Positions 58,313 to 64,000 of a stretch of 64,000 nucleotides of DNA are shown here, in pieces (the stretch's first letter is position 1; each line of letters begins with the position of its first letter). The stretch comes from an uncultured Candidatus Binatia bacterium (lineage in GTDB: Bacteria; Desulfobacterota; Binatia; UBA9968; JAJDTQ01). A program made the position numbers and the translations under genes. The stretch covers positions 1,240,001 to 1,304,000 of the forward strand of contig OY282432.1 in NCBI GenBank assembly GCA_958295985.1. Direction: 5' to 3'. Under the pieces are notes generated by a model, which was not told the origin of the DNA, did no database searches, and worked only from the letters and a program-made list of their open reading frames with translations.

Positions 58313-59272
58313 ATGCGTATCGTCTTCATGGGGACGCCGGCCTCGGCGGCGGCTTCGCTGGAAACCCTGTTGGGCGGGCTCGATGAGGTGGTGGGCGTGG
58401 TGACCCAGCCCGACCGCCCGTCCGGGCGAGGTCAGGCCACCGTGCCCTCGCCGGTCCGGCGGACGGCGGACCGGGCCGGGATACCGGTCCTGACGCCCCG
58501 GAAGATGAAAGACCCCGCCTTGCTGGAACAGCTTCGGGGTTGGAGTCCGAACCTCATGGCGGTGGTGGCCTACGGGCGGATCCTGCCCCAGGCGATCCTG
58601 GACCTGGCGCCCCTGGGATGCGTCAACGTCCACTATTCGCTGTTGCCCAGGTACCGCGGCGCGGCGCCGATGCAGTGGGCCATCCTCGAAGGGGAGGCGG
58701 TCACCGGGGTGAGTACCATGCAGCTCGTTGCGGAAATGGACGCGGGCCCGGTCCTGCTGGCGGAAGGCGTGGCCATGGAACCGGACGAAACCGTAACCTC
58801 CCTGGAAGCGAGGCTCGTTCCCCTCGGCGCGCGGCTCCTGATGGAGACGGTCGCGGGAATGAAACAGGGTACCCTCACGGCGCGCCCCCAGGACCCCGAG
58901 GCCGTCACCTTTGCTCCCATGCTCAGGAAGGAGGACGGAATGATCGACTGGGCCCGGCCGGCCCGGGAGATCGAGCGACGGGTCCGGGCCTTTACCCCCT
59001 GGCCCTCGGCATTCAGCTACTGGGAGGGCAAGCGGGTCAAGGTGCATCGTGCGAGGCCGGTGGAGGCGGACGCCGCGCCGGAGACGGAGACGCCGGGAAC
59101 GGTGTTGCGGGCGGACGCGGACGGCATCCGGGTCGCCACCGGGGCCGGCGCGCTGCTCCTCACCGAGCTGCAACTGGAAGGCCGGAAGCGTATGCCGGCC
59201 GAAGCCTTTCTCCGTGGCGCCGGGCTTCGAGAGGGGATGCGGTTTGAGCGATCTCCCTTCCAGGCCGCGTGA
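58313..59272 (+). CDS. fmt: Methionyl-tRNA formyltransferase
   Basis: 319 residues. Formylates initiator Met-tRNA using 10-formyltetrahydrofolate. MRIVFMGTPASAAASLETLL, then LGCVNVHYSLLPRYRGAAPM (HxSLLPxxRG) and the C-terminal OB fold (ADADGIRVATGAGALLLTEL). The next gene starts inside the last 29 bp, so both are coupled. Confidence 0.97.
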   Translation: MRIVFMGTPASAAASLETLLGGLDEVVGVVTQPDRPSGRGQATVPSPVRRTADRAGIPVLTPRKMKDPALLEQLRGWSPNLMAVVAYGRILPQAILDLAPLGCVNVHYSLLPRYRGAAPMQWAILEGEAVTGVSTMQLVAEMDAGPVLLAEGVAMEPDETVTSLEARLVPLGARLLMETVAGMKQGTLTARPQDPEAVTFAPMLRKEDGMIDWARPAREIERRVRAFTPWPSAFSYWEGKRVKVHRARPVEADAAPETETPGTVLRADADGIRVATGAGALLLTELQLEGRKRMPAEAFLRGAGLREGMRFERSPFQAA

Positions 59273-60611
59273 GATTGCCCTCGCCATCATCGACCGCGTC
59301 GACCGGCGCAAGGCGTACGCCGATGTGTTGCTGAACGCGCGTCTCGAGGAGGCGGCGCTGACGCCCGCCGACGCCGCGCTGTTGACCCACATGGTCTATG
59401 GCGCCTTGCGCTGGCGCGGGCGCATCGACTGGGTACTCGCCGGTCTGCTGCGGAACCCCCTCAAGGACCTCGACCCGCTGATCCGCAACCTGCTTCGGCT
59501 GGGCGGCTATGAATTGCTCTTCCTGGATCGGGTGCCCGCTTACGCCACCGTCAACGAGTTGGTGGAGCTCGCCAGGCGGCGGGCCGGGCCGGGAAAGGCG
59601 CGGCTGGTCAACGCGGTCTTGCGGCAGATCGCGGGCCGGGAACCGGACGCGTGGTCCCCGCCCGGGGCTGGAGCCGACGCTGATCCGGCCGCCCTGGTTT
59701 CCCACCCCCCCTGGCTCATTGACATGTGGCGGGAGCAGTTCGGCCGCGAGGACAGCCGGCGGCTCATGGAAGCCAACAACCGGGAGGCGCCGCTGGTGCT
59801 GCGCGCCAATCGCCTGCGGATCCCCCGCGACGCGCTGGTGGAGCGCCTGTGCGCCCGCGGCATCGATGCCCGGCCCGGGACCTGGTCGCCGCTGGCGGTC
59901 CGTCTGCGTGGGGCGGCGTCGCCGGCGGAGCTGGCGGAGTTCCGCGAAGGGCTGTGCCAGGTGCAGGGAGAAGCCTCCCAGATGGTGGGCTTTCTGATCG
60001 ACCCCAGGCCGGGAATGCGGGTGCTGGACGTTTGCGCCGCCCCTGGCGGCAAGGCGACCCACATGGCGGAGTTGATGGATGGCCGGGGCGAGGTCGTCGC
60101 CTGCGACGTCTCGGAGCGCGGGGTCGCCAGGCTGGCCGGGAACGCCCGCCGCCTGGGGCTCGATTGCGTCCGCGCTCAGGTCCGTGACGCAACCGAGGCT
60201 CCGCCCGGGGAGTCCGGCGCCTTCGATCGGGTGCTGGTGGACGCGCCGTGCTCGGGCCTGGGGACGCTGCGGGCGCATCCGGAGATCCGCTGGCGCCGCA
60301 CCGCACGGGACCTGGATCGCCTCGCCGCGCTGCAAGCCGGCATGCTGGATCGGGCCGCCTCCCGGGTGCGGCCCGGCGGGGTTCTCGTATACGCCACCTG
60401 CACGCTGTCCCGCGTCGAGAACGAGCAGGTGGTGGTGGCCTTTCTGGAGCGCCACCGCGATTTCGCGGTTGACGCGGCCGCGGTCCATCTCCCGGATACC
60501 GCCCGTTCCATGAGCGCCGGACCCTACTTCCTCGCGCTGCCCCACCGCCACGACACGGACGGTTTCTTCGCCGCCCGGATGTGCCGGCGCCCGCCGGCGC
60601 CCGCTCCATGA
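59244..60611 (+). CDS. rsmB: 16S rRNA m5C967 methyltransferase RsmB
   Basis: 455 residues. N-terminal NusB-like RNA-binding domain (REIALAIIDRVDRRKAYADV). C-terminal SAM methyltransferase: LDVCAAPGGKATHMAEL (SAM), VLVDAPCSGLGTLRAHPEIR (Cys with PC motif), VLVYATCTLSRVENE (second catalytic Cys in TC). The TTG at 59244 is the best start: GAGGGG lies 7 nt upstream and it begins LSDLPSRPREIA. The start lies inside fmt. This def-fmt-rsmB order is common. Confidence 0.93.
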   Translation: MSDLPSRPREIALAIIDRVDRRKAYADVLLNARLEEAALTPADAALLTHMVYGALRWRGRIDWVLAGLLRNPLKDLDPLIRNLLRLGGYELLFLDRVPAYATVNELVELARRRAGPGKARLVNAVLRQIAGREPDAWSPPGAGADADPAALVSHPPWLIDMWREQFGREDSRRLMEANNREAPLVLRANRLRIPRDALVERLCARGIDARPGTWSPLAVRLRGAASPAELAEFREGLCQVQGEASQMVGFLIDPRPGMRVLDVCAAPGGKATHMAELMDGRGEVVACDVSERGVARLAGNARRLGLDCVRAQVRDATEAPPGESGAFDRVLVDAPCSGLGTLRAHPEIRWRRTARDLDRLAALQAGMLDRAASRVRPGGVLVYATCTLSRVENEQVVVAFLERHRDFAVDAAAVHLPDTARSMSAGPYFLALPHRHDTDGFFAARMCRRPPAPAP

Positions 60612-60678
60612 TTTACCTCGTATCATCCATGTGTTAGATACTATCCACACAAGCCAAGAGTTCACTCGGACCGAGTGT

Positions 60679-60755
60679 CGGGGCGTGGCTCAGCCTGGTA
60701 GAGCGCACGGTTCGGGTCCGTGAAGTCGCTGGTTCAAATCCAGTCGCCCCGACCA
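60679..60755 (+). tRNA. tRNA-Pro (anticodon CGG)
   Basis: 77 nt with encoded CCA. Acceptor stem CGGGGCG pairs with CGCCCCG; anticodon stem CACGG/CCGTG with loop TTCGGGT (anticodon CGG, reads CCG codons); T loop GGTTCAAATCC. Fits the strong GC bias. Confidence 0.97.
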
Positions 60756-60818
60756 TTCACCTCCGTCCGGCGCCGGACATTCGCTGATCCGGCCCGCCGC
60801 TCCTAAGCTTGCCGAAGC

Positions 60819-63059
60819 GTGGCCTTGAAGTTGCATCGAAATAGCTACACCTGCCCCATGCATCCCGAGGTCCAGCAGGCGGAGGCCGGCGCCTGCCCCA
60901 TGTGCGGCATGGCGCTCGAACGGCTGCCGGGTGTTGCCGGAGCCGCGGCCTACCGCTGCCCCATGCATCCGGAGGTGGTCAGCGACGAACCCGGCCCGTG
61001 CCCGAGTTGCGGCATGGCCCTCGAACCGGAAACGGTATCCGCGGAAGAGGAAGCCGACCCCGAGCTGGCTGACATGACCCGCAGGTTCTGGAGCTGCGCC
61101 GTGGTTTCCCTGCCGGTCCTGTTCCTGGGGATGGCGGAGATGGTGCCGGACAGCCCGTTCTCGCTGCCCATGAGCCGGACGTCCAGCATATGGGCCCAGT
61201 TCGTGCTGACCACGCCGGTGGTGCTGTGGGGGGGATGGCCCTTTCTCCAGCGCGCCTGGGCTTCGGTGGTGAACCGCAGCCCGAACATGTTCACCCTCAT
61301 ATCGGTGGGAGTGGGTGCGGCCTACGTGTTCAGTCTCGCCGCCATCCTGTTCCCGCAGCTTTTCCCGGAATCGTTTCGGACCGCGGGGGGTTTTGTGCCG
61401 GTTTACTTCGAGTCGGCCGCGGTCATCATCACCCTGGTGCTCCTGGGTCAGGTCCTGGAGCTGCGCGCCCGGGCCCGCACCGGCGACGCCATCCGGTCGT
61501 TGCTGGCGCTGGCTCCCAAGACGGCCTTGTCGCTGCGGGACGACGGGACCGCGGAGGAGGTCTCCCTGGAACGCGTCACACCCGGGGACCGGCTGCGCGT
61601 CCGGCCCGGGGAAAAGGTCCCGGTGGACGGTACCGTCCTGTCGGGCTCCACCACCATCGAAGAGTCCATGGTGACGGGCGAGCCGTTGCCGGTGGCGAAG
61701 ACCGATGGCGATGCGGTGACCGGGGGAACCGTCAACGGCACCGGCAGCTTCATCATGCGCGCCGATCGGGTGGGCCGGGATACGCTGGTGGCCCGGATCG
61801 TCCAGATGGTGGGCGAAGCGCAACGCAGCCGCGCACCCATCCAGCGCACCGTCGATCGGGTAGCCGAGTACTTCGTCCCCGCGGTGATGCTCGCGGCCGT
61901 CGCTGCTTTCGTCGTCTGGAGCCTGGTGGGGCCGGAGCCGCGCATGGTCCACGGCCTCATCAGCGCGGTCTCCGTATTGATCATCGCCTGTCCCTGCGCC
62001 CTGGGGCTGGCTACGCCCATGGCTGTGATGGTGGGCACCGGACGGGGCGCGGGAACGGGTGTGCTGATCAGGGACGCCGAGGCGCTGGAGCTCCTGGACA
62101 AGGTTGACACCCTGGTGGTGGACAAGACCGGAACCGTCACCGAGGGCAGACCGCACCTCGTGTCGGTGGTGCCGCTTGCAGGACATCAAGAGGACGAGCT
62201 GCTGGCTTTCGCGGCGAGCCTCGGGCAGGAAAGCGAGCATCCCCTGTCGGCCGCGTTCGTCAGCGCGGCGCGGAAGCGCGGGCTCACGTTGTCTCAGGCG
62301 AGTGATTTTCGCTCGGTCACGGGCAAGGGAATGGTCGCCGAGGTGGACGGGCACTCGGTGGTATTGGGCAGCCGGCTGCTGCTCGAGGAGCACGGCATCG
62401 ACGGCGGCGAACTGTACCGGCGGGCGGAAATCCAGCGCCGCGACGGCTGCACCGTGACGTTCATCGGCGTCGATGGCCGGCCGGCCGGTATGCTCGGCGT
62501 GGCCGATCCCATCAAGCAGTCCTCGTATGAGGCCATGAACGCGCTACGGCGGAAACAGGTCCGGATCATCATGCTGACCGGAGACAATCGAACGACCGCG
62601 GTCGCGGTGGCGCATCACCTCGGGATCACCGAGGTGGAGGCGGACGTGTCCCCCGAACAGAAGGGCGCGGTCATCCAACGACTCCAGGCGGCCGGCGCCG
62701 TCGTGGCCATGGCGGGAGACGGCATCAACGACGCCCCGGCCCTGGCCCAGGCCCACGTGGGCATCGCCATGAGCACCGGCGCCGACATCGCCATGGAGAG
62801 CGCCGGCGTGACCCTGCTCAAGGGCGACCTCCGGGCTCTGGCCCGAGCCCGGCAGTTGAGCGGCCAGACCATGTCCAACATCCGCCAGAACCTCTGGCTG
62901 GCCTTCGTCTACAATATCCTGGGAATCCCCATCGCCGCGGGGATGCTGTACCCGGTCTTCGGCCTGCTCCTGAGCCCCATGGTTGCCAGCGGCGCCATGA
63001 CCCTCAGTTCGCTGTCCGTCATCGGTAATTCCCTGCGCGTGCGCCGGAAGCCGCTGTAG
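60819..63059 (+). CDS. P1B-type copper/heavy-metal-translocating ATPase
   Basis: 746 residues. N-terminus carries two heavy-metal-binding domains of the CPMHPEV...C-x-x-CGMAL type (residues 11-35 and 46-71). Transport motif CPC in [18 protein letters not shown]; phosphorylation site DKTGTVTEG; hinge [13 protein letters not shown] plus CPMHP motifs match CopB/CopA-like Cu or Ag exporters. About eight membrane helices. GTG 60819 starts [18 protein letters not shown], with no good RBS. Likely protects the cell from copper. Confidence 0.92.
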   Translation: MALKLHRNSYTCPMHPEVQQAEAGACPMCGMALERLPGVAGAAAYRCPMHPEVVSDEPGPCPSCGMALEPETVSAEEEADPELADMTRRFWSCAVVSLPVLFLGMAEMVPDSPFSLPMSRTSSIWAQFVLTTPVVLWGGWPFLQRAWASVVNRSPNMFTLISVGVGAAYVFSLAAILFPQLFPESFRTAGGFVPVYFESAAVIITLVLLGQVLELRARARTGDAIRSLLALAPKTALSLRDDGTAEEVSLERVTPGDRLRVRPGEKVPVDGTVLSGSTTIEESMVTGEPLPVAKTDGDAVTGGTVNGTGSFIMRADRVGRDTLVARIVQMVGEAQRSRAPIQRTVDRVAEYFVPAVMLAAVAAFVVWSLVGPEPRMVHGLISAVSVLIIACPCALGLATPMAVMVGTGRGAGTGVLIRDAEALELLDKVDTLVVDKTGTVTEGRPHLVSVVPLAGHQEDELLAFAASLGQESEHPLSAAFVSAARKRGLTLSQASDFRSVTGKGMVAEVDGHSVVLGSRLLLEEHGIDGGELYRRAEIQRRDGCTVTFIGVDGRPAGMLGVADPIKQSSYEAMNALRRKQVRIIMLTGDNRTTAVAVAHHLGITEVEADVSPEQKGAVIQRLQAAGAVVAMAGDGINDAPALAQAHVGIAMSTGADIAMESAGVTLLKGDLRALARARQLSGQTMSNIRQNLWLAFVYNILGIPIAAGMLYPVFGLLLSPMVASGAMTLSSLSVIGNSLRVRRKPL

Positions 63060-63224
63060 CGCGTCAAGACCGTCTCACGGCCCAATTCCTGCAGCCCAAT
63101 TCCTGCTCCAGCGTTTCGATGGCGGTGCCGGTGGCCCGGTGGGGGAGAGTCGAGGTGGAGGGCGCCGATCTCCAGGTGTTCCTGCTTGAGATCCCGGGCG
63201 GGATCTTCGCACCCGGAGGAGAGG

Positions 63225-63270
63225 CGGGAGCTCCGGCGCCGATCTGGGGGGAGGGCGCCGGAAGCTCCCG
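63225..63270 (-). terminator. Long GC hairpin downstream of the betaine-binding gene
   Basis: CGGGAGCTCCGGCGCC pairs with GGCGCCGGAAGCTCCCG with a single bulge (arms 63225-63240 and 63254-63270), 18 bp past the stop of the minus-strand gene. There is no U-tract. The gap 63060-63287 otherwise shows two GCCCAATTCCTGC copies in tandem and no gene. Confidence 0.45.
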
Positions 63271-63287
63271 ACGGTTGCTGCGCCGGC

Positions 63288-64000
63288 CTACATGCCGGCC
63301 TTCATCTTCTCCGCCGCGTCAGCGGACACCCAGGCCTTCCACACCGCCTCGTTGTTCTTCAGAAAGTACTCCGCGGTCTCTTTCGCGTCCGCCTTCTTGT
63401 CGTTCTTCCACGCCAGCAGCTTGTTCACCAGCGAGTTGGGCCAGGACACGCTCGACACGAACTTGAACGCCTCCGGCTCCGCCTGCGCGAACTTGGCGAC
63501 CACCGCGGTCAGCACCACGGACTTCGGGTACATGTTCGGCTTCGGGTCGGCGCAATCCTTGTCGGTGACGCATGCCCAGGTCTTGGGGTCGTGCGTCATC
63601 CCGCCGAGCTTCACCATCGGGTACTTGCCGAGGACCGACGTAGGCGCCCAGTAGTAGGTGAATATCGGCTGCTCCCGCTCATACGCCTTGGCAATGGCTC
63701 CGGCCAGGCCCGCCCCGGATCCGGGATCGAACAGGTTGAAATTCGCTTCCTTCAGCCCGTAGGCCTTGAACAGGTTGGCGTTGATGATCTGGCAGGCCCA
63801 GCCCGAAGGACAACCGTAGAAGCGGCCCTTCCCAGGGTCTTCCTTGTCCTGGAACAGGTCCGGGCGCTTCTTGACCGCCTGCACCGTCGTGAGGTCCGGG
63901 TATTTCTTCACCAGGTACTCGGGCACCCACCAGCCCTCCTCGCCGCCGTCCGTCAGGATCTCGCCGGCGATCTTCAGCCGTCCCTCCTTCACTGCCTTGT
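63288..64000 (-). CDS. Glycine betaine/proline ABC transporter substrate-binding protein (ProX/OpuAC-like, partial)
   Basis: The gene continues past the right edge, so its start and signal peptide are not seen. Visible 236 residues: KIAGEILTDGGEEGWWVPEY, GRFYGCPSGWACQIINANLF, FTYYWAPTSVLGKYPMVKLG. Trp and Tyr residues (WW, YYW) fit the aromatic cage for a trimethylammonium ligand. ProX/OpuAC-type periplasmic protein; two Cys pairs (CPSGWAC and CVTDKDC) may form disulfides. Confidence 0.85.
   Translation of the reverse strand, partial: KAVKEGRLKIAGEILTDGGEEGWWVPEYLVKKYPDLTTVQAVKKRPDLFQDKEDPGKGRFYGCPSGWACQIINANLFKAYGLKEANFNLFDPGSGAGLAGAIAKAYEREQPIFTYYWAPTSVLGKYPMVKLGGMTHDPKTWACVTDKDCADPKPNMYPKSVVLTAVVAKFAQAEPEAFKFVSSVSWPNSLVNKLLAWKNDKKADAKETAEYFLKNNEAVWKAWVSADAAEKMKAGM

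Noticed and set aside
59237..59239. ATG 59237 as start of rsmB
   Set aside because: It is in the fmt frame, not in the rsmB frame; TTG 59244 has a proper ribosome site and matches the family N-terminus.
1..64000. CRISPR array, rRNA operon or prophage
   Set aside because: No regularly spaced repeats, no rRNA sequence, and no phage structural genes were seen.

Overview
This window is a GC-rich (clearly above 60 percent over most of its length) chromosomal segment from a Gram-negative bacterium. The Gram-negative call rests on a lipobox lipoprotein with a glycine-zipper domain, PilM/PilN/PilO/PilP pilus genes, and tripartite (TTT and TRAP) uptake systems with exported binding proteins. Many solute-uptake systems, CoA-transferase, amidohydrolase, cupin, UbiD and acyl-CoA synthetase genes suggest an uncultured heterotroph living on scarce organic or aromatic acids. 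The phylum cannot be fixed from this sequence alone; no rRNA is present. One tRNA, tRNA-Pro(CGG), is present.

Layout. 1-5.1 kb: end of an unknown gene, EamA permease, Nudix hydrolase, a TrpF-like barrel protein, a luciferase-like oxidoreductase, a broken AAA ATPase joined to a 72-bp shard of an isocitrate-dehydrogenase-type gene, and an esterase. 5.1-9 kb: 2OG-Fe(II) oxygenase, a FrnE/DsbA-like gene interrupted by an in-frame UGA with a SECIS-like hairpin (probable selenoprotein), a carboxyltransferase-domain protein and an orphan TctB. 9.1-11.3 kb: a defence scar holding an intact DarT/DarG toxin-antitoxin pair behind an HsdS remnant and a transposase tail. 11.3-20.4 kb: lipoprotein, an EndoQ-UvrD fusion, TctA/TctC, and a HyuB-AcxC fusion. 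20.5-27 kb: cyclase, quinone reductase, MBL hydrolase, TRAP-TAXI transporter, isochorismatase-family hydrolase. 27-30.4 kb: a lower-GC island bounded on most of its length by 63-bp direct repeats, with a small unknown gene, a dead HigBA-like pair, a truncated ISNCY-type element, an IS256 remnant and, just outside, a PD-(D/E)XK nuclease-like gene.

30.5-51.7 kb is a dense catabolic district: AbrB-type membrane protein, CaiB/BaiF CoA-transferase, zinc alcohol dehydrogenase, creatininase family protein, E1 alpha/beta of a 2-oxoacid or acetoin dehydrogenase, two metal-dependent amidohydrolases, cupin, VOC protein, UbiD decarboxylase, acyl-CoA synthetase, a flavoprotein/ferredoxin pair, EamA, NamZ-type DUF1343, and an SDR. 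51.8-60.6 kb is housekeeping: PilX-like protein, an operon pilM-pilN-pilO/P (the last two fused), priA, def, fmt and rsmB. The window closes with tRNA-Pro, a P1B-type copper/heavy-metal ATPase and a truncated glycine-betaine-type binding protein.

The most notable item is the UGA-interrupted FrnE-like gene at 6044-6649. The UGA replaces the first cysteine of the CPWC active site, the reading frame continues with the family sequence, and a perfect 9-bp stem with a CGGGC loop starts 11 nt downstream of the UGA, which is the geometry of a bacterial SECIS. Gene shards at several junctions, near-duplicate start codons, and recurring GC hairpins show that this genome is being actively rearranged.
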